A program made the translations under genes and the position numbers. From B30-G6 sp964633115 (GTDB lineage Bacteria; Desulfobacterota; Desulfobacteria; Desulfobacterales; B30-G6): a stretch of 64,000 nucleotides of DNA. The notes beneath the pieces were generated by a model. That model ran no database searches, was not told where the DNA came from, and was given only the letters and a program-made list of their open reading frames with translations. Location of the stretch: contig CAZWEO010000019.1 of the NCBI GenBank assembly GCA_964633115.1, positions 1 through 64,000 on the forward strand. The letters are read 5' to 3'. Shown piece after piece: positions 17,891 through 25,979 of the stretch; position 1 is the stretch's first letter; each line of letters starts with the position of its first letter.

Positions 17891-18114
17891 TTTTCTCCTC
17901 TTGTAAGAGCCATTATTTCGTCTGTTGTCATCTTAACATTGGCTATTCCTCTCAATCTTCTGATTTTATGAGTTCTTTTTGTTTTGATTTTACTTTTCAC
18001 CAAATAAACGCGACCTTTCTCCTCTATGAAATCAACTTCAACGGCTGGAGTGATTCCCAGTTTTTCGCGAATTTCCTGTGGAATTGTAACTTGCCCTTTT
18101 GTTGTAACTCTCAT
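17887..18114 (-). CDS. vapB: AbrB/SpoVT-type antitoxin (VapB)
   Basis: A 75-residue protein with a swapped-hairpin AbrB DNA-binding fold: MRVTTKGQVTIPQEIREKLG and then VDFIEEKGRVYLVKS, and a basic C-terminal half that would wrap the VapC active site. The ATG at 18114 is chosen because GGAGGTG precedes it; an upstream in-frame ATG at 18174 lies in a repetitive AT-rich stretch. It overlaps vapC by four bases. VapB normally binds DNA around its own promoter, and the direct repeat just upstream is a candidate operator. Confidence 0.85.
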   Translation of the reverse strand: MRVTTKGQVTIPQEIREKLGITPAVEVDFIEEKGRVYLVKSKIKTKRTHKIRRLRGIANVKMTTDEIMALTRGEN

Positions 18115-18121
18115 GATTACA

Positions 18122-18154
18122 CCTCCGATAATAGTAATACCGGTAATAGTAATA
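18122..18154. promoter_or_regulatory. Tandem repeat upstream of vapB, candidate operator
   Basis: On the minus strand the unit GTATTACTATTA followed by (C/T)CGG occurs twice in a row within about 33 bases of the vapB ribosome binding site. This is a likely site for VapB autoregulation or the edge of the promoter; it is not proven. Confidence 0.4.
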
Positions 18155-18174
18155 CTTATACTTTTAATTGTCAA

Positions 18175-18593
18175 TCATGCTGTTCTCTGGGGTCGGACCG
18201 AGATAACTTTTAGTAATAACAGGAAATAAAGACTAAAACAGGCGAATAAAACGTCTTAAACGGCTCTTTTCTAACCCCAATAAGACCGTTTAAGCCAAAC
18301 AGATTATTTTGATATTTCTTTAGAACAGCAATTTTGATGCTAAAATGCAAGGTTTAAGGGCAAATAACAGCCAATTTTAAGCAGCTAATTATATTTTATC
18401 AGACAGTTATCTCGGTCCGACCCGAAATGGAATAGATGTCAAATTGCTTGCAAAGAATGCATATCGCCCGGGCAGGGCCAGCGGAGGGTGTGGTGCAGTT
18501 TTCTCTGGTGATAAGCGGTACAGCGCACGCAGTCCTGAACGAATTTTGCTTTCGATGGGAACAATCCGCTCCCGTGAACTTTAGTATATATTT
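18175..18593. other. Spacer upstream of vapBC, containing a palindromic element
   Basis: About 420 bases without a convincing gene. It contains the inverted repeat 18190-18208 / 18405-18423 listed separately. A 60-codon open frame at 18436-18618 has no recognisable content. GTCTAAC is read on the minus strand at about 18601-18607, next to the 3' end of the broken gene; it resembles one half of an integron attC core. Confidence 0.45.
18190..18423. repeat. 234-bp element bounded by 19-bp inverted repeats
   Basis: GGGTCGGACCGAGATAACT at 18190-18208 is repeated as its exact reverse complement at 18405-18423. Between them is an AT-rich segment with a further inverted repeat (CTTAAACGG ... CCGTTTAAG, around 18255-18298). 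No gene lies inside. The design is that of a non-autonomous palindromic element (MITE- or REPIN-like). No transposase is present in the window. Confidence 0.7.
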
Positions 18594-19300
18594 TCAAATA
18601 GTTAGACTAATAAAGTAAAAGAAATCAAGGGCGTCCCTAATGGTCCTTTGAGTTGAAGCCCTTATGGAGGATGCTATCATTTCTGATTCTTTTGTTTCAG
18701 GATAATCTTTAAGTGAACTTGTATCTTTTGGCTTAAGAGGGGGAACGAATTTCAACTTACCAGTGCTTATTTCAACATCATAATGTATCCCTTGAGCTAG
18801 GGTTGGTAGTTTTTCTAATCGATAGAGCATCTCATCCAAAACTGGGCCAACAACGTTACACGCTTTCTTATGATCTGTTTTTGATTCTATGTCAGATAAT
18901 AAAAATGAGAGAGGGCACTCAGGATAAAGAAATACGAGATGAGATAAAGTTTTTTCAATTTGATCAATATTGCTATGCGCTTTTAATTTACCTACGATTC
19001 GTTCCTTTGCCTCTTCAGATAGGTTTTCATAAGAAGAAATTAGTCCAAAATCGAAATGAATTTCAAAAATTTGAGATTGTCCTGTGAAAAAAGCTATGTC
19101 ACAAACCAATTCTTTTGCACGCTCATAACCATAATCCTTCACAAATAAGGCAATCCATATAAGTTCTGGGACAAAATCAGCACGCCACTTTATTTGTTCG
19201 AATCTGCCTATCCACCTTCGTAAGTAAATGGAGGATAATAGGTGTTTCCCTTTTTAAAATGATCTTGAAGTACCTGAGCATGTTTTTTTCTTTTCTTCAT
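18594..19300 (-). pseudogene. Hypothetical gene with a frameshift near its 5' end
   Basis: The main frame (18594-19142) starts in mid-protein. Upstream in the same frame the sequence continues as WIGRFEQIKWRADFVPELIWIALFVKDYGYERA, with no start codon in a sensible place. In another frame a short reading from ATG at 19300 gives MKKRKKHAQVLQDHFKK and then YPPFTYEG before a stop near 19208. The two parts join into one plausible protein of about 235 residues, a family whose N-terminus combines HAQ and PPF with a VPELIW motif. A one- or two-base indel near 19208-19215 separates them. Function is unknown. It could be a sequencing error or decay. Confidence 0.55.
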
Positions 19301-19399
19301 AATAATATTTTTCTAACGCGGAGTTGACAGGCGATTTTGCACAGATAATGGACGTGCCAACGGCTGATTGTGTGTGAAAAATCGTCCGGTCAAACGTTT

Positions 19400-19426
19400 G
19401 GTTCGCGCCGCGCAGCGGCGCGAACC
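19400..19426. repeat. Perfect 12-bp-stem palindrome with GCA loop
   Basis: Arms GGTTCGCGCCGC and GCGGCGCGAACC around a GCA triloop. Very GC-rich compared with its surroundings. Same triloop design as 2979-2997 and 3000-3022. Confidence 0.75.
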
Positions 19427-19546
19427 ACTGATTAACAGTGCTAATTGACCTGATAACCCTCAAAATTAACGAATATCAGGTATAAAAATTGTGCGGTATC
19501 AAATTTTAATTGGGATTCATTTATATAAATACTTAAGTGATGGATT

Positions 19547-19666
19547 ATGTCAAGCCAGAAAAAAATGCTGCTCGCTGAAGTCCGTGATACTCTGCGGTCG
19601 ACTCACAATCGACCTATATCGAGCGATTTTGCCGTGATTGGCCAAGCCGTCATTATTATCGCATAG
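19547..19666 (+). pseudogene. Possible remnant of an integron/phage integrase N-terminus
   Basis: An open frame of 39 residues starts MSSQKKMLLAEVRDTLR. The part KMLLAEVRDTLR is like the first helix of integron-type tyrosine recombinases. After residue 17 the similarity is lost, but a shifted frame gives TYIERF, a weak echo of the next conserved segment. No catalytic domain follows. This would be a small vestige only; the evidence is short and uncertain. Confidence 0.3.
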
Positions 19667-19796
19667 AATGTAAGAAGGGCAGGATCTCAGAGATGATGAA
19701 GAAAAATGGATCCGAAATAATATAAAGCAGCTTTTGATACGCTTCGTGATATGTTAAAGGTAATCCGATTGCATAATTTATAAGGAGAAGCCCAAA

Positions 19797-20270
19797 ATGG
19801 AAATCGAATCCAAGTTTTTGGCCCATTGTGGGCTTTACTGCGGTGTGTGTGGTGTCTATTATGCCACGCGCGATAATAACACCAAATTTTTAGAACGCCT
19901 GCTAGCAATGTATGCGGAAAAAATCCCTGGATTGGAAGGTGTTTCCATTGAAGACCTAAAATGTGAAGGCTGCCGATCTGACCAGGTGAATCTGTTCTGC
20001 GGATCATGTGCCATCAAGGCCTGTACCCAGGAACATGGATATGACGGATGCCATCAATGCGACCAGTTCCCGTGTGACCATATCGAGCATTTCCCCATGC
20101 CCGTGGGGAAAAAAGTTATTCTAAGAGCCGTTCCTTATTGGCGCGAGCACGGCACCCAGAAGTGGGTTGCTGATGAAGAGGCACGTTATATCTGCCCCGA
20201 CTGTGGCCACAAGATATTTAGGGGCGCCAAGCGCTGTAATCAATGTAAGATCCTGGTCGATTTGGACTAG
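19797..20270 (+). CDS. DUF3795-type cysteine-rich protein
   Basis: A 157-residue protein rich in Cys pairs: FLAHCGLYCGVCGVYY at the N-terminus, then CEGCRSDQ, FCGSCAIKAC, CHQCDQFPC, and a C-terminal zinc ribbon YICPDCGHKIFRG with RCNQCK. The N-terminal pattern is that of DUF3795 proteins, thought to bind zinc or iron; no function is established. The start has AAGGAG seven to eight bases upstream. The stop is TAG. The next gene starts after five bases, so the two are very probably cotranscribed. Confidence 0.75.
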   Translation: MEIESKFLAHCGLYCGVCGVYYATRDNNTKFLERLLAMYAEKIPGLEGVSIEDLKCEGCRSDQVNLFCGSCAIKACTQEHGYDGCHQCDQFPCDHIEHFPMPVGKKVILRAVPYWREHGTQKWVADEEARYICPDCGHKIFRGAKRCNQCKILVDLD

Positions 20271-20275
20271 CTATC

Positions 20276-20728
20276 ATGCAGGAAATCATCATTAAAAAAG
20301 AAGACGCCGTATTTTGGATGGATGCCAACGGACGTTGGCACAACCAGCACGGCGAGTTCGAGCACAAGCGTGTTATCGATTATTTCAATCAATCCATCGG
20401 GTACGATGCAGATGGGTATTTTGTAAGCCAAAAACGAGGGGAATTGAACGAAAAAGTCTACTTCCCATATGTGGAAACCGCTTTTTTCGTGGTGGAAATC
20501 CTTGCGGACAAAGACTTATTGCTTCGACTGAATACCGGGGAAAAGATTGCCCTTGATCCCAATAGTCTCGTGATTAAAAAAGACTCCCTTTTCATTCAAA
20601 CGGATAATCAGCTGATAAAATTTAATGACCGCGCCATGATAAAGCTGTCCAATCACTTTGAAGAAAAGGACGGACAGTTTCAAATTCGATTAAACGGCAA
20701 GGACTATCCGATACGCATGGCCGAATAG
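20276..20728 (+). CDS. Hypothetical protein, beta-rich
   Basis: A 150-residue protein with a repeating beta-strand pattern (KEDAVFWMDANGRWHNQHGEF, VYFPYVETAFFVVEI, NGKDYPIRM). It resembles small conserved proteins of the DUF1285 type, but I am not certain of this. No signal peptide or membrane segment is seen. It starts five bases after the DUF3795 gene and ends in TAG, facing the convergent trpA gene 32 bases away. Confidence 0.6.
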   Translation: MQEIIIKKEDAVFWMDANGRWHNQHGEFEHKRVIDYFNQSIGYDADGYFVSQKRGELNEKVYFPYVETAFFVVEILADKDLLLRLNTGEKIALDPNSLVIKKDSLFIQTDNQLIKFNDRAMIKLSNHFEEKDGQFQIRLNGKDYPIRMAE

Positions 20729-20760
20729 GATCGCTCCCGCGTTTTTATTTGAACCTATAT

Positions 20761-21618
20761 TTAGCGATTGTCGAGATTGCCGCATGCTACTGCCGTAGAT
20801 GCGGTGAGATCGGCAAGCCCAGTTTGGCGGGTTGCTGCTTTCAACTTTGCTACAGTTTTTGAGAGGACACCTGGCAAGGCTGGATTTTTAATATTATCTT
20901 CGATCAATTGTTCAAAAGCGGTTCCCACCACAACGCCGTCTGCTGTAGATGAAAGCGAGGCCACCTGCGCGGGTGTCGAAATGCCAAAACCAACACAGAT
21001 GGGGACCTTCGTTTGCGATTTCAGGATATCAGTCTGCCGGTTGACTTCTTCCAGATTAAGACCTTGACTGCCGGTTACACCGGTTTTTGAAACTTGATAC
21101 AAAAAGCCTTCAGCACTTTTGGCAATCATCGACAGCCGCGCCGGTGGCGTTGTCGGGGCAACCAGGCGGATCAGGCTCAATCTTGAATCCTGCCATTGGG
21201 AGGTCATTTCATCTGACTCTTCGGGTGGCAGATCCACCACCAGCACCCCATCCGCACCAGCATTTACGGCATCCCACCCAAAACGCCCACAACCATATTT
21301 GAATATGGGATTGTAGTAGCTAAACAGAATGATAGGAATTCCGGTCTGATTACGGATCTGGCGTGTCATGTCCAGCACAGACGCCAACGACGTCCTGCTT
21401 TGCAGCGATCTTTGGGACGACCGCTGGATAACCGGTCCGTCTGAAGTTGGATCCGAAAAAGGTACGCCCAGTTCCAGGATGTCCAAACCCGCCTGGCACA
21501 TTGCCAAAATGATATCAAAAGACATCTCCGCAGTCGGATCCCCTGCCGTGACAAAGCCAACCAAAGCCTTTTCCTTTTTCTGATCTAGGTTCTCAAATGC
21601 TTTTTGGATGCGATTCAT
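20761..21618 (-). CDS. trpA: Tryptophan synthase alpha chain
   Basis: A 285-residue TIM-barrel protein that cleaves indole-3-glycerol phosphate to indole and glyceraldehyde 3-phosphate, passing indole to TrpB. Typical elements: LVGFVTAGDPT at the N-terminus, the catalytic Glu in DILELGVPFSDPTSDGPVIQ, the catalytic Asp in GADGVLVVDLPPEE, and phosphate-binding GFGIS and VVVGTAF. The last ~25 residues are longer than usual. It is the last gene of the operon, 24 bases after trpB, and the terminal TAA lies 32 bases from a convergent gene. Confidence 0.95.
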   Translation of the reverse strand: MNRIQKAFENLDQKKEKALVGFVTAGDPTAEMSFDIILAMCQAGLDILELGVPFSDPTSDGPVIQRSSQRSLQSRTSLASVLDMTRQIRNQTGIPIILFSYYNPIFKYGCGRFGWDAVNAGADGVLVVDLPPEESDEMTSQWQDSRLSLIRLVAPTTPPARLSMIAKSAEGFLYQVSKTGVTGSQGLNLEEVNRQTDILKSQTKVPICVGFGISTPAQVASLSSTADGVVVGTAFEQLIEDNIKNPALPGVLSKTVAKLKAATRQTGLADLTASTAVACGNLDNR

Positions 21619-21642
21619 ATATTATCTCCATTCAAATTGCTT

Positions 21643-22842
21643 TTATTTATCAAATAGAATCCCCAAATCCTTGTCACCCCTACCGGAAAGATTAACCACA
21701 ATAATATCGTCCTTCGGTCGCCTGGCAGCTTCCTTAAATGCATATGCCAAAGCATGGGCGGATTCCAAAGCCGGCAAGATGCCTTCCAGGACACACAACT
21801 TTTGGAAGGCTGCCAGCGCTTCATTATCCGTAATGGTGACGTATTGTGCCCGGTTAAGGTCTTTGAAAAACGCATGCTCGGGACCGACACCCGGATAATC
21901 GAGTCCAGCTGAAATTGAATGGGCCTCTTTTATCTGTCCGTTAGAATCCTGAAGCACGTACGATTTGGCCCCGTGTAGCACGCCAATATTGCCTGCGGTT
22001 AGGGTAGCGGCATGCTTTTCGGTATCCAAACCAAGCCCCCCCGCCTCAACACCAATCATGGCAATATCGTCTTCAATAAAAGGGAAAAATAATCCCATGG
22101 CATTGCTGCCGCCGCCCACGCAGGCGATCAGGACATCCGGCAATCGATTCGTCAGTTCGTATATCTGCTCACGGGTTTCATCTCCAATCACCCGCTGAAA
22201 ATCTCTTACCATCTGGGGATACGGATGTGGACCGGCCACCGACCCAATCACATAAAACGTATCTTCAACGGCTGAGGCCCAAAACCGCATGGCTTCATTC
22301 ATGGCATCTTTGAGCGTCCCGGTACCTGACTGGACGGGGACGACACTGGCACCCAAAAGTTCCATCCGGCGAACATTGGGTGCCTGCCGGGAAATATCCT
22401 CGACCCCCATAAATATGCGACATTCCATACCGAATAGCGCGGCGGTTGTAGCTGTGGCCACACCATGCTGACCGGCTCCGGTTTCGGCAATCAGCTTGGT
22501 TTTGCCCATCCACTTGGCCAACAAACCCTGGCCCAGGGTATTGTTGATCTTATGGGCACCGGTGTGGGTTAAGTCTTCACGCTTCAGATAAATTGCCGCC
22601 CCGCCAGCTTCCCTGCTCAGGCGGTCGGCATAGTACAAGGGTGTTGGCCTGCCAGTATAATCTTTAAGAAGCCGGCATAATTCCTCCTTAAATTCCTGCA
22701 GAATGCACGTTTGCCGATATGCCGCTTCCAAAGACAAGATTGCCGGCATGAGGGTTTCTCCGACGTAACGACCACCGTAAGATCCGAAATGCCCATTTTC
22801 ATCTGGATATGGATGTGCGTTTAAATGGTCATGAATCTGCAT
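21643..22842 (-). CDS. trpB: Tryptophan synthase beta chain
   Basis: A 399-residue PLP enzyme that joins indole and serine to make tryptophan. The PLP lysine is in LTHTGAHKINNTLGQ; the phosphate-binding loop is GGGSNAMG and the active-site Glu is in AETGAGQHG. The length is that of TrpB1, the operon-encoded form. The start codon lies inside the end of trpF, giving a 14-base overlap and translational coupling. Confidence 0.96.
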   Translation of the reverse strand: MQIHDHLNAHPYPDENGHFGSYGGRYVGETLMPAILSLEAAYRQTCILQEFKEELCRLLKDYTGRPTPLYYADRLSREAGGAAIYLKREDLTHTGAHKINNTLGQGLLAKWMGKTKLIAETGAGQHGVATATTAALFGMECRIFMGVEDISRQAPNVRRMELLGASVVPVQSGTGTLKDAMNEAMRFWASAVEDTFYVIGSVAGPHPYPQMVRDFQRVIGDETREQIYELTNRLPDVLIACVGGGSNAMGLFFPFIEDDIAMIGVEAGGLGLDTEKHAATLTAGNIGVLHGAKSYVLQDSNGQIKEAHSISAGLDYPGVGPEHAFFKDLNRAQYVTITDNEALAAFQKLCVLEGILPALESAHALAYAFKEAARRPKDDIIVVNLSGRGDKDLGILFDK

Positions 22843-23548
22843 TAAAAATTCTCCTTTTGGATTGGGTCGTGCGCATACGCTGAACGACCTGAATGATCGA
22901 CTTTACCCGGTTGAGATCTTTACGCCCGGGAGAAAGCTCCACACTGGAACTAATGTCTACCGCACTCGGTTGACTCTGCTTGATGGCTTCGATGATGTTG
23001 TGGATTGACAAACCACCGGCCAGTATCAGAGGGTACCTTTTGGCGAAACCTTGCAATCTGGAAAAATCCCAAGCTCTGGCATTGCCACCTGGAAGCGGCC
23101 CCACACCGGATTCCACCAGAAAGGCGACCTCCGGATAGTTGTACGCTTCAAAGTAATAGGGCTCACGGCTAACAAACAGTGCTTTTAAAACCATGAGGCC
23201 TTCATCCTTAAGGGCCTCAACCGTCTGTGGCGGCTCCCTGCCATGTAGTTGTACACCGTGCAATCCCGCTGATTGGGCGGTCTTCATAATGTCTTCAACG
23301 CTCTCATCCACAAAAACACCGATGCGGAATATCTTTGCCGGCAATTCTGCAGAGATGTGCCTTGCCTGTTCTAGGGTGACAACACGTGGGCTTTTGGCAT
23401 AAAAAACGAAGCCGATGGCATCGGCTCCCAAAGCGGCGCAGGCCACGGCCTCATCTTTTCGAGTGAGGCCGCAGATTTTGACCTGAGGCGCCATGACATT
23501 TGAATTCATACCAACCGATTCAACAGTATGATCTCCGGTTTTATGCAT
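22829..23548 (-). CDS. trpF: Phosphoribosylanthranilate isomerase
   Basis: A 239-residue TIM barrel catalysing the Amadori rearrangement of N-(5-phosphoribosyl)anthranilate to CdRP. The catalytic Cys is in VKICGLTRKDEA and the catalytic Asp in FRIGVFVDES; phosphate-binding LAGGLS and AVDISSSVE follow. The ATG at 23548 overlaps the trpC stop by eight bases. The N-terminal ~18 residues before PQVKICGLT are longer than in most TrpF; a start at an internal ATG is possible. Confidence 0.94.
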   Translation of the reverse strand: MHKTGDHTVESVGMNSNVMAPQVKICGLTRKDEAVACAALGADAIGFVFYAKSPRVVTLEQARHISAELPAKIFRIGVFVDESVEDIMKTAQSAGLHGVQLHGREPPQTVEALKDEGLMVLKALFVSREPYYFEAYNYPEVAFLVESGVGPLPGGNARAWDFSRLQGFAKRYPLILAGGLSIHNIIEAIKQSQPSAVDISSSVELSPGRKDLNRVKSIIQVVQRMRTTQSKRRIFNADS

Positions 23549-24332
23549 CCCAAACCTCTAGATAAGATCTCAGGCGGTCGCCCGGGGACTCCGCCCGAAC
23601 CAGGCTCTCACCAATCAAAAAATTTTTCAGGCCCGCCTGGCAGTTGAGGCGGACATCATCCTCATCCTGGATACCGCTGGCCACAATGGGGATCTGGTCG
23701 CTACGCAGTTGCTCCCGCAATTCCAGAGCCCGGAAAAGCTGGGTATCAAACGTCATTAGATCCCGGTTGTTGATACCGATCAGGCGCGCATCCGTTTGAG
23801 AGACTTTTTTGATATCCTCGGATGAATGCACCTCCACCAGGGCCTCTAAATTCAAATCCTGACACAGGTTCAAATACTGTCGCAGCTGTTCCAGTTCCAA
23901 CAACCTTGCGATCAACAAAATCACATCGGCCCCCAAAACGGCTGATTCGATGACCTGGTATGCAGAGAGAATAAAATCCTTGCGTAACACCGGCAGACGC
24001 GTAGCGGTCTTTACCTGTACCAAGTCCTCAGGACTGCCCATAAAAAACCGCCTTTCCGTCAGGACCGATATGGCCGCGGCACCAGCTTTTTCATAGATTG
24101 TCGCCATTCGGGCAGCATCCAGCGAGCGGCGCAGGATGCCCTTGGATGGCGACGCCCGTTTGATTTCTGCGATAACATGCACGCCAGCGGGATTGGCCAA
24201 TGTTTGCAAAAGTGATTTCCGCGAACTGTTGGGTTGAATTCGATTCATAAGTTCTGCCGTGGAAACTCTTTTCCGGGCAGCCCTTACTTCAGACAGCTTG
24301 TGACTTACGATGGTATCCAGAAAGCCTGACAT
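23541..24332 (-). CDS. trpC: Indole-3-glycerol-phosphate synthase
   Basis: A 263-residue TIM barrel that closes CdRP to indole-3-glycerol phosphate with loss of CO2. Motifs: VIAEIKRASPSKG with a catalytic Lys, LPVLRKDFILSAYQV with another Lys, and the C-terminal catalytic Asn-containing IGINNRDL. The ATG at 24332 is preferred; the ORF extends four codons further, but GGGGG just upstream of this ATG serves as ribosome binding site. It starts 13 bases downstream of trpD and overlaps trpF by eight bases. Confidence 0.95.
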   Translation of the reverse strand: MSGFLDTIVSHKLSEVRAARKRVSTAELMNRIQPNSSRKSLLQTLANPAGVHVIAEIKRASPSKGILRRSLDAARMATIYEKAGAAAISVLTERRFFMGSPEDLVQVKTATRLPVLRKDFILSAYQVIESAVLGADVILLIARLLELEQLRQYLNLCQDLNLEALVEVHSSEDIKKVSQTDARLIGINNRDLMTFDTQLFRALELREQLRSDQIPIVASGIQDEDDVRLNCQAGLKNFLIGESLVRAESPGDRLRSYLEVWDA

Positions 24333-24344
24333 CCCCCTGCCCAC

Positions 24345-25361
24345 CTAAACCGCGCTTTGGGAAAACTGAATCAACTGCTGGAGTTTTGCGGCGGCTGCTC
24401 CGGAATCGATAGCCTTGGCGGCCTGGTCAATTCCATCTCGGAATCCCTCTGCCTGGCCAGCTGCCACCAGGGCGGCAGCGGCATTCAGTAAGATGACATC
24501 CCGCCCGGGTCCCTTTTCGCCATTGAGTATGCTGCGGGTAAGGGCCGCATTCTCGGCCGGATTGCCGCCAGATAGATCCACACGGTCGGTTTTTCGACTG
24601 AAAAATGGTTCGGGTGAAAAATCATATGTAAGGATTCGACCGTCATTCAACTCGGAAATGCGTGTGGGGGCGGTTAAAGAAATCTCGTCCAGGCCATCAT
24701 GGCCATGCACCACAAAGGCTCTTCGGCAGCCCATGTTTTGTAGTGCCTGGGCGAACATCTCCGTGAGCTCCGGGGTGTAAACACCCAGAAGCTGGCAGTT
24801 AGCACCGGCCGGATTGGTTAGCGGACCCAGCATATTGAAAACCGACCGGATCCCCACTTCTTTTCTGGCCGCGGCTGCAAACTTCATGGCACCATGGTAA
24901 AGTGGCGCAAAAAGAAAACCGAGCTTGATCTCCCGCAGGCCTTCTTCGACCAACTCAGGTTCGAGATCTAGATTAACGCCTAATGCTTCCAGCAAGTCGG
25001 CGCTGCCACATTGACTGGACACGGAACGGTTGCCGTGTTTGGCTACGGTCACACTACATGCGGCCACGACGAAAGCTGTTGTGGTGGAGATATTGAAGGT
25101 GTTGGCCCCATCACCACCTGTACCACACGTGTCTAGCACGACATCGCTTGTGGTTTGAACACGTAAGGCTTTTCTGCGCATAGCCTTGGCGGCCCCGGTG
25201 AGTTCTTCAAAGGTTTCGCCCTTGGTGGACAAGGCACCCATGAATGCCCCAATTTGTGCTGGACTGATTTGCCCGGATAGAATCTGTGTAATCATCTGCG
25301 ACATGTGCTCTTCACTTAAATCGGTTCCGGCTATAATCTCTTTTAACCCTTCGGTGAACAT
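24345..25361 (-). CDS. trpD: Anthranilate phosphoribosyltransferase
   Basis: A 338-residue enzyme transferring phosphoribose from PRPP to anthranilate. The PRPP-binding signature DTCGTGGDGANTFNIST is complete, followed by KHGNRSVSSQCGSADLLEALG and LGPLTNPA. It is not fused to trpG, which is a separate gene overlapping its start by 19 bases. Length is typical. Confidence 0.96.
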   Translation of the reverse strand: MFTEGLKEIIAGTDLSEEHMSQMITQILSGQISPAQIGAFMGALSTKGETFEELTGAAKAMRRKALRVQTTSDVVLDTCGTGGDGANTFNISTTTAFVVAACSVTVAKHGNRSVSSQCGSADLLEALGVNLDLEPELVEEGLREIKLGFLFAPLYHGAMKFAAAARKEVGIRSVFNMLGPLTNPAGANCQLLGVYTPELTEMFAQALQNMGCRRAFVVHGHDGLDEISLTAPTRISELNDGRILTYDFSPEPFFSRKTDRVDLSGGNPAENAALTRSILNGEKGPGRDVILLNAAAALVAAGQAEGFRDGIDQAAKAIDSGAAAAKLQQLIQFSQSAV

Positions 25362-25939
25362 CGGTAATCCTCCTTAACCAGTGTTAAAAAATTGCGCAGC
25401 AATCGTTTGCCAACCGCGGTCATGATCGATTCCGGATGAAATTGGACGCCTTCGGTGGGATGTTGCCGATGACGCAATCCCATAATTTCCCCGTCATCTG
25501 ATTCCGAGCTGATAACCAGATTGGGTGGTAGCGTCTCCTTGCTGACAGCCAGTGAGTGGTAACGCATGGCTTTGAATGGTGAACGGACCTTTTGATAAAT
25601 GGTCTGGCCATCACTAACGATATCTGATGTTTTGCCATGCATGAGGGTTTTTGCGTGTATAATCTCGCCCCCGAAGACCTCGGCGATGGCCTGGTGGCCA
25701 AGACATACACCCAGTAAAGGTATCCTTCCGCTAAAGGCCTTGATGGCAGCCATGGAGATACCGGCACCTTTGGGTTTGCCGGGTCCCGGTGAAATAACCA
25801 TACCGGATGGATTTAATTCCTCAAGGTCTGCTAGCGTTGTTTGGTTGTTGCGGAATACCCGGATGTCGGCACCTAACTCGGCCAAATATTGAACCAGGTT
25901 GTAAGTAAACGAATCATAGTTATCGATCATTACAATCAT
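25343..25939 (-). CDS. trpG: Anthranilate synthase glutamine amidotransferase subunit
   Basis: A 198-residue class I amidotransferase supplying ammonia from glutamine to TrpE. The start is IDNYDSFTYNLVQYL, the nucleophile elbow is PLLGVCLGHQAI, and the His/Glu pair is in GVQFHPESI. Such proteins can also serve p-aminobenzoate synthase. It sits between trpE (40 bases upstream) and trpD (overlap 19 bases). The ATG at 25939 has AGGAGAG upstream. Confidence 0.95.
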   Translation of the reverse strand: MIVMIDNYDSFTYNLVQYLAELGADIRVFRNNQTTLADLEELNPSGMVISPGPGKPKGAGISMAAIKAFSGRIPLLGVCLGHQAIAEVFGGEIIHAKTLMHGKTSDIVSDGQTIYQKVRSPFKAMRYHSLAVSKETLPPNLVISSESDDGEIMGLRHRQHPTEGVQFHPESIMTAVGKRLLRNFLTLVKEDYRCSPKG

Positions 25940-25979
25940 GATGATCTCTCCTTTTTTTATTTCATCACCTTAGAAATAA

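Larger units (their letters stand above)
19301..19796. other. Spacer with a strong palindrome and a possible integrase fragment
   Basis: Nearly 500 bases without an intact gene. It holds the palindrome 19400-19426, and on the minus strand CTCCGCGTTAGA just before the start of the broken gene, resembling the right half of an integron recombination site. A short open frame at 19547-19666 reads like the N-terminus of a tyrosine recombinase (listed separately). Confidence 0.45.

Noticed and set aside
18436..18618. 60-codon open frame next to the palindromic element
   Set aside because: No homology recognised and poor start context; too weak to call a gene.
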